Positions 8,693-17,813 of a DNA stretch of 64,000 nucleotides are shown piece by piece (within the stretch, counting starts at the first letter, position 1; the number at the start of each line of letters is the position of its first letter). This DNA is from Lysobacterales bacterium 63-13. GTDB taxonomy: Bacteria; Pseudomonadota; Gammaproteobacteria; Xanthomonadales; Rhodanobacteraceae. Below the pieces are notes generated by a model. It was given only the letters and a program-made list of their open reading frames with translations. It was not told the origin of the DNA and made no database searches. The stretch lies in the NCBI GenBank assembly GCA_001899855.1, contig MKWR01000013.1:193731-257730 (forward strand). Reading direction: 5' to 3'. Made by a program: the position numbers and the translations under genes.

Positions 8693-9664
8693 TCAGTAGC
8701 GGAGCAAGGCCGAAGCCCAGGTGAAGCCGCCGCCAAAGGCTTCGAGGAGGACGTTCTGGCCACGCTGCACCTTGCCCGAGCGCACCGCCTCATCGAGAGC
8801 GAGCGGCACCGAGCCGGAGGAAGTGTTGCCATGCCGGTCGACCGTGACGATGACGCGATCCATCGGCAGCTTGAGGCGCTTGGCCGTTGCTTCGATGATG
8901 CGCAGGTTGGCCTGGTGCGGAATCAGCCAGTCGACCTGGGATTCGTCCATGCCGGCCGACTCCAGTGTTTCGCCGACAATCCGATCAAGCGTGCGCACGG
9001 CTACCTTGAACACTTCGTTGCCGGTCATCATCACGCGGATGCCATGGTTGGGTTCGTCGTCGCGAAAGCCCGCGGACACGCCGACCGGGTTGTACAGCAG
9101 ATGCTTGTAGCCGCCATCGGCATGCAGCCGGGTCGTGTAGATGCCGGGTTCTTCGGCGGCTTCAAGCACGACCGCTCCCGCACCGTCGCCAAACAGCACG
9201 CAGGTGCCGCGATCGCTCCAGTCGAGCATGCGCGTCAGCGTCTCGGCACCGACCACGAGCGCCTTCTTGTACTGCCCGCTGCGAATGAACGCGTTGGCCA
9301 CGCCAAGGGCATAGACGAAACCCGAACAGGCAGCGTTGACGTCGAACGCGGCACAGCCGTTCGCGCCTAGACGATGCTGCAACAGGCAGGCCGTGGACGG
9401 GAAAATGATGTCGGGCGTGGTCGTGCCGAGGACGATCAGGTCCAGCTCCGCAGCCTCGATCCCGGCCGCTTCCATGGCGCGCGTGGCGGCATGAAATGCC
9501 AGGTCACCGGTGGTTTCGCCAACGGCGGCCTTGCGTCGCTCACGGATGCCGGTGCGCGTACGAATCCACTCGTCACTGGTCTCGACGAATTTTTCGAGAT
9601 CCGCGTTGGTGACGATCTGTTCCGGCAGATAGCTGCCAGTGCCCGCAATGCGTGAGTACAGCAG
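8693..9664 (-). CDS. fabH: Beta-ketoacyl-ACP synthase III, apparent CTG start
   Basis: Starts fatty-acid synthesis by condensing acetyl-CoA with malonyl-ACP. The Cys-His-Asn triad is present ([28 protein letters not shown]). The conserved FabH N-terminus ([14 protein letters not shown]) extends 60 codons upstream of the first ATG (9475), and in this frame there is no ATG, GTG or TTG before an upstream stop at 9725-9727. Two adjacent CTG codons (9664 and 9661) lie at the conserved start, and GGAG at 9673-9676 is spaced 8 nt from the first. I therefore place the start at CTG 9664, with 9661 as alternative. No plsX lies between rpmF and fabH. Confidence 0.9.
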   Translation of the reverse strand: MLYSRIAGTGSYLPEQIVTNADLEKFVETSDEWIRTRTGIRERRKAAVGETTGDLAFHAATRAMEAAGIEAAELDLIVLGTTTPDIIFPSTACLLQHRLGANGCAAFDVNAACSGFVYALGVANAFIRSGQYKKALVVGAETLTRMLDWSDRGTCVLFGDGAGAVVLEAAEEPGIYTTRLHADGGYKHLLYNPVGVSAGFRDDEPNHGIRVMMTGNEVFKVAVRTLDRIVGETLESAGMDESQVDWLIPHQANLRIIEATAKRLKLPMDRVIVTVDRHGNTSSGSVPLALDEAVRSGKVQRGQNVLLEAFGGGFTWASALLRY

Positions 9665-9686
9665 GGTCGTTTCTCCCGAACAAATG

Positions 9687-9718
9687 GAAACGGCGGATAC
9701 CTTGGCATCCGCCGTTTC
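9687..9718 (-). promoter_or_regulatory. 12-bp hairpin in the rpmF-fabH gap
   Basis: A perfect 12-bp inverted repeat (GAAACGGCGGAT paired with ATCCGCCGTTTC) with an 8-nt loop lies 22 bases upstream of the fabH start and 35 bases after rpmF. On the minus strand no run of T follows the stem, so it is not a classical terminator. It may protect the rpmF end of the transcript or act as an attenuator or processing site ahead of fabH. Confidence 0.6.
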
Positions 9719-9753
9719 GGCAAATCAACCGCGCAATCCGAGGACGCGCGAAA

Positions 9754-9948
9754 TCAATCCGCGTCGGCGACCGATCCCTTGGTCTCGATCACTTTCTTGC
9801 CGCGATAGTAGCCGTCCTTGGTGATGTGGTGGCGCAGGTGCACTTCGCCCGAGGTCGGATCGGTGGCCAATTGCTTGGCGCTGAGGGAATCGTGCGAACG
9901 GCGCATGCCGCGCTTGGACGGGGATTTACGACTTTTGGCAACTGCCAT
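9754..9948 (-). CDS. rpmF: 50S ribosomal protein L32
   Basis: Small basic protein of the large ribosomal subunit. The 64-residue sequence begins [20 protein letters not shown], the signature N-terminus of L32, and has the [18 protein letters not shown] segment. None of the four zinc-binding cysteines of some L32 proteins is present. ATG 9948 has a good ribosome binding site (GGAGAG). It follows yceD and precedes fabH, the usual order in gammaproteobacteria. Confidence 0.97.
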   Translation of the reverse strand: MAVAKSRKSPSKRGMRRSHDSLSAKQLATDPTSGEVHLRHHITKDGYYRGKKVIETKGSVADAD

Positions 9949-10041
9949 GACAACTCTCCAGATGAAACCGGTGCTTGCGGACAAGCGACTATTGTAATGA
10001 ATCGGTGGCGATTGCGGGATACCGGGGCGGTATTGCGGCAA

Positions 10042-10557
10042 TCAGTGACTTGAACTCTTCAACTGTCCGAGCGCGGCGAACGGATTCGGCGGCTGTTCGT
10101 CTTCCGGAACGGATCCCGCGGTGATCGGCACCTGTTCCAGCGGCGCGCCCGGACTCAGCGCAACCAGCGGCAAGCCGAGGATCAACTCATCCTCGATGAC
10201 ATCCTTCAGGCAGAACGCGCCGTCCTCGACCAGCAGCGGATCGCATCCATCCGGCAACCTCGCCTCCTCGGCATCGTCGCGGATCAAGCCCAGGCGCTGC
10301 CTGACCTGCACCGGCTGCACGAACTCGGCCATGCTGCGTTGGCAGATCATCTTCAAGTGCGCATCGAGCTCGATATCGAGATGGCTGATATCGAACTCAT
10401 CGCGGCCAAACTCGACCTTGTAGGCGACCTCGCCATCTGCCGAGGCGAGCAATCCGGCCAGACGGGGCAATTGCGCCACGGCGAGCGTTCCTGCAAACAC
10501 GCGCCTGCCCTGCACCATGCGCCAAGGATCAAGATTATCGGGCAAGGTGGTCGACAT
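10042..10557 (-). CDS. YceD family (DUF177) protein
   Basis: A 171-residue DUF177/YceD protein, the usual partner upstream of rpmF; homologues in plants and bacteria affect 23S rRNA accumulation, but the molecular role is not known. The central DEFDISHLDIELDAHL and C-terminal VEDGAFCLKDVIEDELILGLP segments match the family, the latter containing the conserved D-x-x-x-D-E-L block. The start ATG 10557 faces the divergent small membrane protein gene; the 150-bp gap between them must hold both promoters. Confidence 0.9.
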   Translation of the reverse strand: MSTTLPDNLDPWRMVQGRRVFAGTLAVAQLPRLAGLLASADGEVAYKVEFGRDEFDISHLDIELDAHLKMICQRSMAEFVQPVQVRQRLGLIRDDAEEARLPDGCDPLLVEDGAFCLKDVIEDELILGLPLVALSPGAPLEQVPITAGSVPEDEQPPNPFAALGQLKSSSH

Positions 10558-10707
10558 GGGCGCGCGATGGTAGGTGCGCACCCCGGCAAAGTCAAATGAA
10601 AAAACAGCGCAAGCGCTTGAAGCGAGCGGCAATTTCCATCCTTTTCGGGAGAGTTTGCCGCTGCTCGTCGCAAGCGGCAGACTTGATCCCTGCCTGGAGA
10701 GACCATC

Positions 10708-11154
10708 TTGACCCTGTATCTGCTGATAGCCGCCCTGCTGCTGACTCCCGTGGCCCTCGTGGTCTGGTTCCGCGAGCGACGCCTGGCCGCGCGCACGCGC
10801 GAGTTGCGCAGCGTGCTCGACCATGCCGATGCCCTCGAAAGCGAGTTGCAGGAATGCCGGGCCCGGCTGCGCGAGATTCCGGCCCTGGTCAGTCATCTGC
10901 CGCCAGCGATCAGCCTTTCCGCGCATGCCACCCTGACCGCCGAGCCCGCCGTGCAGGCGGCCCTGCATGACCTGCTGCAGCACCGACTCTGGCTCAAGCA
11001 GTTTGGCGCGGACGCGTCGCTGGAAGCCTTGCGTGCCGCGTCGACGGCACTCACGCAGTCGCGGCAGAAGCTCGCCGTGCAAATGACGCAACTGGGCGAA
11101 GCCCGCGTTGAACTGTTGCAGGCCAGTGCCGAAATCGAGGGATCGGCGCGGTGA
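10708..11154 (+). CDS. Small membrane-anchored coiled-coil protein, unknown function
   Basis: Not recognised as a characterised family. The 148-residue protein has one N-terminal membrane segment (about 2-20) followed by an Arg/Glu-rich, heptad-like helix (about 24-60) and a further helical C-terminus, so it is probably an inner-membrane protein with a cytosolic coil. The start is TTG 10708, supported by GGAGAG six bases upstream. It overlaps the next gene by four bases (GTGA), so it is co-translated with the Maf-family gene. Confidence 0.7.
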   Translation: MTLYLLIAALLLTPVALVVWFRERRLAARTRELRSVLDHADALESELQECRARLREIPALVSHLPPAISLSAHATLTAEPAVQAALHDLLQHRLWLKQFGADASLEALRAASTALTQSRQKLAVQMTQLGEARVELLQASAEIEGSAR

Positions 11155-11747
11155 GTGCGACGCCGCAGCGGCTCGTGCTGGCTTCCACGTCGAGCTACCG
11201 CAGCGAATTGCTGCGCCGGATCGTGGCTGATTTCGAGACATGTGCGGCTGCGGTCGACGAAGCCATGCACGGCGAGGAGATGCCGCTGCTGGCCGCCGTG
11301 CGACTGGCAAGGGAAAAGGCCCGTGCGGGTGCCCGGCAGCATCCGGGTTGTTGGGTCATTGGCTCCGACCAGCTTGCCGATCTCGATGGAACGCCGCTCG
11401 GCAAGCCGGGCAGCATCGAGCGCGCGCATGCACAATTGCGGCAATGCTCGGGGCGCACGGTGGCGTTTCATACTGCTGTCTGTGTCGCCGATGGCACCGG
11501 CGGCCCACCTGTCTTCCGCGAGGCTGTCGATACCACCCGGGTCGTCTTCAGGGTGCTCGATGCAGCGGAAATATCGCGCTATCTGGCCATCGAGCGGCCG
11601 CTCGACTGCGCTGGAAGCTTCAAGGTCGAGCGCCTTGGCGTTGCGCTCTCCGAGCGCGTCGAAAGCAACGATCCGACGGCGCTGATCGGCTTGCCGCTGA
11701 TCGCCTTGTGCCACTTGCTGCGCGAATCGGGAATGTCGATTCCCTGA
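11151..11747 (+). CDS. yceF: YceF-type Maf nucleotide pyrophosphatase
   Basis: Maf-family enzyme; the YceF subgroup hydrolyses 7-methyl-GTP and similar modified nucleotides. The 198-residue protein shows the N-terminal LVLASTSSYRSELL motif, the ExVDE-like element (AAVDEAMHGEE), the GSDQ motif (VIGSDQLADLDG) and the C-terminal CAGSFKVERLG and NDPTALIGLPL blocks. The QLADLDG form after GSDQ fits YceF rather than the YhdE dTTP/UTP pyrophosphatase. It starts with GTG 11151, overlapping the upstream stop. Confidence 0.88.
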   Translation: MSATPQRLVLASTSSYRSELLRRIVADFETCAAAVDEAMHGEEMPLLAAVRLAREKARAGARQHPGCWVIGSDQLADLDGTPLGKPGSIERAHAQLRQCSGRTVAFHTAVCVADGTGGPPVFREAVDTTRVVFRVLDAAEISRYLAIERPLDCAGSFKVERLGVALSERVESNDPTALIGLPLIALCHLLRESGMSIP

Positions 11748-11809
11748 CCCGCTCCGGCTAAGCTGGCTGGCGACACCCGTGCACCTCCCCGAATTGCAGC
11801 CGGAAACCC

Positions 11810-12778
11810 ATGCCTGACACCAATGTCCCCAGGAACGCCGATCCCAACCTGATCGACAGTGAACTGCGCGATGCCCTGGCGCGCAGCATCGCCCAGGTCA
11901 ACAGCATCCTCCTCGGCAAGCGCCACGAGGTGCGTCTGGCCTTCGTCTGCCTGCTTGCCGGCGGTCACCTGCTGATCGAGGACCTGCCCGGCGTCGGCAA
12001 GACCACGCTGGCGCATGCGCTTGCCCTCACCCTCGGCCTCGATTTCCAGCGCGTGCAGTTCACCAGCGACCTGCTGCCCTCGGACATCCTCGGCGTCAGC
12101 ATCTATGAACGCGAAGCCGGCAACTTCCGTTTTCATCCCGGTCCCGTGTTCACCCAGTTGCTGCTGGCCGACGAGATCAATCGGGCCACGCCGAAGACGC
12201 AAAGCGCCCTGCTGGAGGCGATGGCCGAAGGTCAGGTGACGATCGATGGGCACACGCACACGCTGCCGGAACCGTTTTTCGTCGTCGCCACGCAGAATCC
12301 GGTTGATTTTGCCGGCACCTACCCGCTGCCTGATTCGCAGCTGGATCGCTTCATGCTGCGCATGAGCCTGGGTTACCCGGACGCAGAATCCGAGCGCTCC
12401 ATGCTGGCTTCAATGGATCGTCGGCGCCTGCTCGAAAGCCTGCCGGCCTGCCTGCGCCCGACGCAGATCCTTGCCTTGCGCCAGGCGACGACGGGCGTGC
12501 TCGCCAGCTCCGCGCTGATCGATTATGTGCAGCGACTGCTCGAGGCCAGCCGCGCACACGCGGAAATCCGTGTCGGGCTGTCACCGCGTGCCGGCCTGGC
12601 CATTCTTGCCGCCGCGCGTGCGCAGGCCCTGCTGGCCGGGCGCAGCTATGTCCTGCCTGAGGATGTGCAGGCGGTGTTTCCCTATATCGCCACGCATCGC
12701 CTCAATCTCGGCGCAAGCGCCCAGTCCGGGCGTGCCGCAATCGTCGCGCGCCTGCTCGAGGCGACGGCAGTGCGATGA
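11810..12778 (+). CDS. MoxR-family AAA+ ATPase
   Basis: AAA+ chaperone of the MoxR group, thought to mature or insert metal- or envelope-linked complexes. The 322-residue protein has Walker A (LPGVGKTTL, about 59-67), Walker B ([21 protein letters not shown], starting near 118), a sensor-1 asparagine (VVATQNPVD) and a C-terminal lid domain. It overlaps the DUF58 gene by four bases; MoxR, DUF58 and TgpA genes form a conserved operon. Confidence 0.93.
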   Translation: MPDTNVPRNADPNLIDSELRDALARSIAQVNSILLGKRHEVRLAFVCLLAGGHLLIEDLPGVGKTTLAHALALTLGLDFQRVQFTSDLLPSDILGVSIYEREAGNFRFHPGPVFTQLLLADEINRATPKTQSALLEAMAEGQVTIDGHTHTLPEPFFVVATQNPVDFAGTYPLPDSQLDRFMLRMSLGYPDAESERSMLASMDRRRLLESLPACLRPTQILALRQATTGVLASSALIDYVQRLLEASRAHAEIRVGLSPRAGLAILAAARAQALLAGRSYVLPEDVQAVFPYIATHRLNLGASAQSGRAAIVARLLEATAVR

Positions 12779-13761
12779 ACGCAGCCGGCGCACCGACTGC
12801 GTCGCTGCGGATGCGTGCGCTGGCAATGGCCGAACGCCGTTTGCCCGCGCTGACCCGACTGCGCGATCGCGAACCCCTGCCAATCCGCCTGCATCGCCGC
12901 CGCATCTATGTGCTGCCGAGCATGTTCGGCATTGCTTTCGCGATCCTGCTCGCGGTCATGCAACTGGGTGCGCTGAACTTTGCCAACAACCCCGCCCTGC
13001 TGTTGACCTGCCTGCTGGCCGCGGCTGCGTGGATGAGCCTGTTTGCCGGCTTTCGCACGCTGGCGGACCTGCAGCTCGAGGCAATCAGCGCAGCGCCCTG
13101 CCACGTTGGCGAGATGGCCCAGGTGAGTTGTCGATTTGCCGTCTCCGCCCGTGCCCGCCCGAGCCTGCGCATGCGCTGCGGCGGCATCGATCATCCTTTT
13201 GCCATCGCTGCGGGTTCGGCGGCGACGGTCAACGTGGCCTTGGCCAGCGAGCGACGCGGCTGGCTGCGACCTGGACGCTTGCGCCTGTGGACCGACCAGC
13301 CGCTGGGCTTGTTCGTGATCTGGAGCTGGTTGAACCCCGACGTCTCCATCCTTGTCTTTCCGGCGGCGGAATCCCCGGTGCCGCCGTTTCCACTCAACGC
13401 GCAGGGCCAGTCCGAGCGCCCCAGCAGCGGCGATGGCGACGAGTTTTCCGGATTGCGCGAATATCGCAGCGGCGATCCGCAGCGGCGCATCGCCTGGAAG
13501 GCTTCGGCACGCCACGAATCCTTGCTGGTGCGCGAAAGCGAGCGCCTGGTCGATGACGATCTGCACTTCGAGCATGCCACGCTGGGTGGACTCGACAGCG
13601 AGGCACGCATCCGCCGCCTGACCGCGTGGGTCCTTGCCGCGGAAGCCGCCCAGCGCAGTTACACGCTGGAATTGCCCGACCAGCGCCTCGGTCCCGGTCT
13701 CGGCGACCTGCATCGTCATGCCTGCCTGCGCGCACTTGCGCTGATGCCCGATGCGACTTGA
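12775..13761 (+). CDS. DUF58 domain protein
   Basis: A 328-residue DUF58 protein, partner of MoxR ATPases, with a vWA-like C-terminal fold. Two membrane segments lie at about 45-65 and 70-90. The hallmark motif GDEFSGLREYRSGDPQRRIAWKAS (about 222-245) contains the RxYxxGD...IxW core of the family. It overlaps both neighbours (4 and 11 bases), so it is made with MoxR and the transglutaminase. The role is probably assembly of envelope proteins; the exact target is unknown. Confidence 0.9.
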   Translation: MNAAGAPTASLRMRALAMAERRLPALTRLRDREPLPIRLHRRRIYVLPSMFGIAFAILLAVMQLGALNFANNPALLLTCLLAAAAWMSLFAGFRTLADLQLEAISAAPCHVGEMAQVSCRFAVSARARPSLRMRCGGIDHPFAIAAGSAATVNVALASERRGWLRPGRLRLWTDQPLGLFVIWSWLNPDVSILVFPAAESPVPPFPLNAQGQSERPSSGDGDEFSGLREYRSGDPQRRIAWKASARHESLLVRESERLVDDDLHFEHATLGGLDSEARIRRLTAWVLAAEAAQRSYTLELPDQRLGPGLGDLHRHACLRALALMPDAT

Positions 13762-15727
13762 CCAGCGCCAGTTCAACCTGCTCGCCGGGACTGCCCTGAT
13801 TGCGGTAGCCACGCACCTGATGCGCCTGCCGCCATGGCTTGCCGTCACCCTGGTCCTGATCGCCCCCTGGCGCATGTGGAGCCGGCAGCGCACCGGCAAG
13901 GTGATTTCCGCCTGGCTGCGCGTGCCCCTGGTCATCGCCCTGGTTTCCGCGATCATCGTCAGCTACGGCAACATCTTCGGTCGTGAACCGGGCACTGCCC
14001 TGGCCTGTGGCCTGCTCATGCTCAAGCTGCTGGAGAGCGAGAAGATCCGCGATGCGCGGGCAGCCCTCGGCTTTGCCGCATTCGTCATGATGAGCGCCCT
14101 GCTGTTCACCCAGACCATGGGCTTCACCTTGCTGGTCTGCCTGAGCCTGGTCGCGCTGCTGGCCGCACTCAATGCACTGCAACCCGCGCCGCTGGCGCGG
14201 CGCCACCCCTTGCTCGGCAACCTGCGCAGCGGCGTGTTGCTGCTTGGATTCGGCCTGCCACTGGCCATCGCCGCATTCCTCTTCGTGCCGCGACTGAGTT
14301 CACCATTGTGGGGATCGCCGGACACCTTTGCGGATGCCCGCACCGGGCTCAACGATCGCATGACGCCGGGATCGATGACCGAATTGCTGGTCGACGACAC
14401 CCCCGCCTTGCGCGTGCATTTCGATGGCGAAGTGCCGGCGAGCTCGGTGCGCTATTTCCGCGCCCTGGTGCTCTGGGATTTCGACGGCAGCAGTTGGACC
14501 CGCGAGGGATGGCGTCCGCAACTGGACCTGGAGACTGTCGAGGCCAGCAGCGCGGAAACCCGCTATGAAATCACCCTGGAGCCGACCAATCGGCCGTGGC
14601 TGGTGGCCCTCGACGTGCCGCTGGCCCCGCCGGAAAACGCGCGCATGACCTACGACCGCACCCTCTACGCGCGAAACCGCATCGACCAATTGCGCCAGTA
14701 CCGCTTGCGCTCGGTGCTCGGCTACCGGCTTGACGCCTCGATCGATCCCCGAGATCGCGCACGCGCTTTGCGCCTGCCCGACGGATTCAACCCGAAGTCC
14801 CTTGCCCTTGCCCGGCAGTGGCGGGCCAAGGGGCGCGATGACAATCGCGTGATCCAGTCCGCCATGGAACTGTTCAACGCCAGCTTCACCTATACCTTGT
14901 CGGCTCCCATGCTCGGTCGCGATTCGGTCGATGATTTCCTCTTTGACACCCGCGCCGGTTACTGCGAGCACTACAGTTCGGCATTTGTCGTCTTGATGCG
15001 GGCTGCCGGCATTCCGGCCAGGGTCGTCACCGGCTATCAGGGCGGTTGGTGGAATGCGCTCGGCAATTACCTGCTGGTGCGCCAGTCCGATGCGCATGCC
15101 TGGGCGGAAGTCTGGCTGCAGGGTCGCGGCTGGGTGCGCATGGATCCGACGGCGGCGATCAATCCGGCGCGCATCGAGGCCGGCGAAACGGCCACCAGTG
15201 GCGGGCAGGATTCGTATTCCGGATCCTGGTTGCGGCAGATCCGCAATCGCCTCGATGTGGTCAACCATCTGTGGACACGCACGATCGTGCAGTTCAATGC
15301 ATTGCGGCAGAAGAGCCTGCTGCAACCGCTCGGCATCGGCGCTGCCGAACAGCGCGACCTGCTCCTCGCACTGGCCATCCTCGTGGCGTCAATCCTGCTT
15401 GCGGCAACGATCTGGGTGATGCGCAGCGCGCGCAGCGAGGACGGCGACGCGTTGGATGCAGCCTGGCGCACGCTGCGGCAACGCCTGGCAAGACGTGGAT
15501 TGGCGGATCGCGCCGACGAGGGACCGGTGGATTACCTCAAGCGCATCCGCGCCAGCTGGACTGCGGATCCGGCATTGCCCGCGCTGGAGGAACTGGTGCG
15601 GCGTTATGTCGACCTGCGCTACTCGCGCGGTGCCGCGGATGTCGCTGATGTTCAGGCATTTGCGCGCAGCATCCGCGAAATGCGGGCGCCGCGTGCGCTT
15701 GACCGGAACCCTCGCCGCGCGACGTAA
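13751..15727 (+). CDS. TgpA-like membrane transglutaminase (DUF3488 + transglutaminase)
   Basis: A 658-residue protein like Pseudomonas TgpA, an essential inner-membrane transglutaminase with a periplasmic catalytic core. About five or six membrane segments lie in residues 5-190, the transglutaminase-like domain covers about 370-480 and a last membrane segment lies at about 540-555. The triad is visible: Cys in AGYCEHYSSAF near 405, His in SDAHAWAEVW near 449, and Asp in RMDPTAA near 465. The physiological substrate is unknown. Confidence 0.92.
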   Translation: MRLDQRQFNLLAGTALIAVATHLMRLPPWLAVTLVLIAPWRMWSRQRTGKVISAWLRVPLVIALVSAIIVSYGNIFGREPGTALACGLLMLKLLESEKIRDARAALGFAAFVMMSALLFTQTMGFTLLVCLSLVALLAALNALQPAPLARRHPLLGNLRSGVLLLGFGLPLAIAAFLFVPRLSSPLWGSPDTFADARTGLNDRMTPGSMTELLVDDTPALRVHFDGEVPASSVRYFRALVLWDFDGSSWTREGWRPQLDLETVEASSAETRYEITLEPTNRPWLVALDVPLAPPENARMTYDRTLYARNRIDQLRQYRLRSVLGYRLDASIDPRDRARALRLPDGFNPKSLALARQWRAKGRDDNRVIQSAMELFNASFTYTLSAPMLGRDSVDDFLFDTRAGYCEHYSSAFVVLMRAAGIPARVVTGYQGGWWNALGNYLLVRQSDAHAWAEVWLQGRGWVRMDPTAAINPARIEAGETATSGGQDSYSGSWLRQIRNRLDVVNHLWTRTIVQFNALRQKSLLQPLGIGAAEQRDLLLALAILVASILLAATIWVMRSARSEDGDALDAAWRTLRQRLARRGLADRADEGPVDYLKRIRASWTADPALPALEELVRRYVDLRYSRGAADVADVQAFARSIREMRAPRALDRNPRRAT

Positions 15728-15773
15728 TCGCGGCGTCGATCGTCCTCCCTGTATCCATTCGAGGAACCGCAAG

Positions 15774-16349
15774 ATGTCCAAGCCCATCATCCTGATTCCG
15801 CTGCTGCTGACGCTGGCGGCATGTGCCACCGCTCCGGTGCCGCTGAAAGGCGAGCTCTCGACCCTGCTGCCGTCAGCGGCGCTTGCCGGCAGTCATTCCG
15901 GCGAACGCGTGCGCTGGGGCGGCGAGATCATCAAGGTTTCGCCGGGCGAAAATGACACGTGTTTTGAAATCCTTTCGCGCGAACTTGATGCCTCCGCGCG
16001 GCCACGCCGGCACGACAGCAGCGAAGGCCGCTTCATCGCCTGCCGATCCGGCTTCTATGATCCGGAAGTCTTCACCAAGGGTCGCGAACTGACCGTGGTC
16101 GGCACCCTCGACGGCAGCGAAGTCGGCCGCGTCGGCCAGTTCGAGTACACCTATCCGAAAGTGGCTGCCGATGCCGTCTATCTGTGGCCGCCGCGCCCGC
16201 TGGTCATCGAGCAGCGCAATGCCTGGCCCTACGATCCATTCTGGGGCCCGAGCTATGGTCCGTGGTGGGGCGGCGGCTACTGGGGTCCGCCACCGGTGGT
16301 GATCATCAAGCCCAATCCGCCACCGGCAACAGGTGGCGACAGGCACTGA
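15774..16349 (+). CDS. Slp-family outer membrane lipoprotein
   Basis: A 191-residue lipoprotein: signal sequence with lipobox LAAC and acylated Cys17. The body has the Slp-family pattern of an RWGGEI segment, a CFEILSRELD block and an FIACRSGFYDPEVFTKGRELTVVG element with GTLDG following. The C-terminus is a low-complexity W/G/P/Y tail (residues about 155-180), typical of surface-exposed lipoproteins in this order. Slp proteins are induced by starvation or stationary phase in E. coli; the role here is unknown. It lies 46 bases after tgpA. Confidence 0.87.
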   Translation: MSKPIILIPLLLTLAACATAPVPLKGELSTLLPSAALAGSHSGERVRWGGEIIKVSPGENDTCFEILSRELDASARPRRHDSSEGRFIACRSGFYDPEVFTKGRELTVVGTLDGSEVGRVGQFEYTYPKVAADAVYLWPPRPLVIEQRNAWPYDPFWGPSYGPWWGGGYWGPPPVVIIKPNPPPATGGDRH

Positions 16350-16358
16350 GCATGCATT

Positions 16359-16703
16359 TCAGCCTGGAGGCCAGCTCAGGCGGCGACCGGCGAGCAGATG
16401 CAGGTGCAGGTGATAGACCGACTGGCCACCATCCTCGTTGCAGTTGATCACGCAGCGATAGCCCTTTTCGGCAAATCCCTGCGCCTTCGCGTAAGCAGTC
16501 GCCGCGAGTACCAGCTTGCCGATCAGCAAGGCGTCGGCTTCCTCGAGGTCGTTGAGCGTGGCCACGGCTTTGCGCGGAATGAACAGGACATGCGTGGGCG
16601 CCTGGCCGTTGATGTCGCGGAAGGCAAGGACATCGTCATCCTCGTAGACGATTTCGGCCGGAATCTCGCGGCGGATGATCTTCGAAAATATGGTGTCGCC
16701 CAC
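16359..16703 (-). CDS. HIT-family nucleotide hydrolase (HinT-like)
   Basis: A 114-residue histidine-triad protein, cytosolic purine nucleoside phosphoramidase type. It has the N-terminal TIFSKIIRREIPAEIVYEDD signature of HinT and the catalytic HLHLH triad near 96-100 (VYHLHLHLLAGRRL). The gene is convergent with the Slp-like gene, with only nine bases between stops. It probably follows recR on the minus strand. Confidence 0.94.
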   Translation of the reverse strand: MGDTIFSKIIRREIPAEIVYEDDDVLAFRDINGQAPTHVLFIPRKAVATLNDLEEADALLIGKLVLAATAYAKAQGFAEKGYRCVINCNEDGGQSVYHLHLHLLAGRRLSWPPG

Positions 16704-16727
16704 GGCATTCTCCCTTGCGACGATTGA

Positions 16728-17327
16728 CTACAGCGATTGACGGCCGCCAAAGGCATGCGCAAGCGTGCCACGGTCGATGAATTCAAGTTCGCCACCCAGT
16801 GGCACGCCGTGTGCGAGCCGGCTCGCTTTCACGTCCGCCGCCTTGGCCAGTTGCGAAAGCATGTGCGCGGTGGCCTCGCCTTCCACGGTCGGATTGGTGG
16901 CGACGATCATTTCCTCGATCTCGCCTTCGCCGAGCCTGGCAGCGAGCAGGTCGAGGCCGAGCTCCCGCGGGCCGAGACCATCCATTGGCGAAAGGCGGCC
17001 AAGGAGGACGAAATAATGGCCGCGATAGCCGGTTGCGGTCTCGATGGCGAGCTGGTCGACCGGTGTCTCGACGATGCACAGCAGATGCTTGTCGCGAGAG
17101 GTGTTCGCGCACAACGAGCAGATTTCCTGCTCGCTGAAGCCACGGCAGCGCCGGCAATTGCCGACCTTCTCGATCGCCAGGGCAAGCCGCTCGGACAAGC
17201 GCCTGGCGCCGGGTCGATCACGTTCAAGCACATGGAAGGCCATGCGCTGCGCGGTTTTCGCGCCCACTCCGGGCAGGCAGCGAAATGCCTCGATCAGATC
17301 GCTCAGCAGGGGTGATCCGGTACTCAA
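16728..17327 (-). CDS. recR: Recombination protein RecR
   Basis: Works with RecF and RecO to load RecA at single-strand gaps. The 199-residue protein has a helix-hairpin-helix ([20 protein letters not shown]), a C4 zinc finger ([16 protein letters not shown], about 57-72) and a Toprim domain ([13 protein letters not shown], then [17 protein letters not shown]). It overlaps ybaB by four bases; ybaB-recR downstream of dnaX is the standard arrangement. Confidence 0.97.
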   Translation of the reverse strand: MSTGSPLLSDLIEAFRCLPGVGAKTAQRMAFHVLERDRPGARRLSERLALAIEKVGNCRRCRGFSEQEICSLCANTSRDKHLLCIVETPVDQLAIETATGYRGHYFVLLGRLSPMDGLGPRELGLDLLAARLGEGEIEEMIVATNPTVEGEATAHMLSQLAKAADVKASRLAHGVPLGGELEFIDRGTLAHAFGGRQSL

Positions 17328-17647
17328 AACGGCATCTTGAACCCGGGCGGCAGGTTCATTCCCGCAGCCATGCCGCTCATGCGTTCCTGGGTCATGGCGG
17401 CGACCTTGTTGACGGCATCGTTGAACGCCGCCGCAACCAGGTCCTCGGCCATTTCCGGATCGTCGGCAAACAGCTTGCGATCGATCGTCACCCGGCGCAC
17501 TTCATGGCGTCCGCTCATGATCACGCTGACCAGGCCGCCGCCGGATTGGCCGGTGACTTCCAATTGCGCCAGCTCTTCCTGCGCCCGTTGCATGTCTTCC
17601 TGCATGCGTTGGGCTTTCTGCATCAAACCGGCCAGGGGACCTTTCAT
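17324..17647 (-). CDS. ybaB: YbaB/EbfC nucleoid-associated protein
   Basis: A 107-residue dimeric DNA-binding protein that associates with the nucleoid. The N-terminal [20 protein letters not shown] helix, the [26 protein letters not shown] beta sheet and the C-terminal [15 protein letters not shown] tail are all typical. It is located between dnaX and recR. A long inverted repeat lies in the gap upstream of it. Confidence 0.96.
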   Translation of the reverse strand: MKGPLAGLMQKAQRMQEDMQRAQEELAQLEVTGQSGGGLVSVIMSGRHEVRRVTIDRKLFADDPEMAEDLVAAAFNDAVNKVAAMTQERMSGMAAGMNLPPGFKMPF

Positions 17648-17700
17648 TTCAAACCCTCATGCTTCATGAATTCGCGCGATGATCGCGCAGGATCGTGTTT

Positions 17701-17767
17701 GCACAAGGGATTTCCCGAAGGAGCGCCGTATCGGGTCATACGGTCGACTGAGGGAAATCCCTTGTGC
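17701..17767 (-). repeat. 16-bp inverted repeat with nested hairpin, dnaX-ybaB gap
   Basis: Two perfect 16-bp arms (GCACAAGGGATTTCCC at 17701-17716 and its complement at 17752-17767) enclose 35 bases that hold a second hairpin (CCGTAT at 17726-17731 with ATACGG at 17738-17743). It lies between the dnaX stop and ybaB. Another short palindrome (GCGCGA/TCGCGC) is at 17673-17687. No T-run follows on the minus strand, so it looks more like an mRNA-stabilising, processing or REP-type element than a classical terminator. Confidence 0.75.
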
Positions 17768-17813
17768 GGACAAGAGACAAACGAGGGCGCGTGCAATTTA
17801 TGAAACATGCGGG

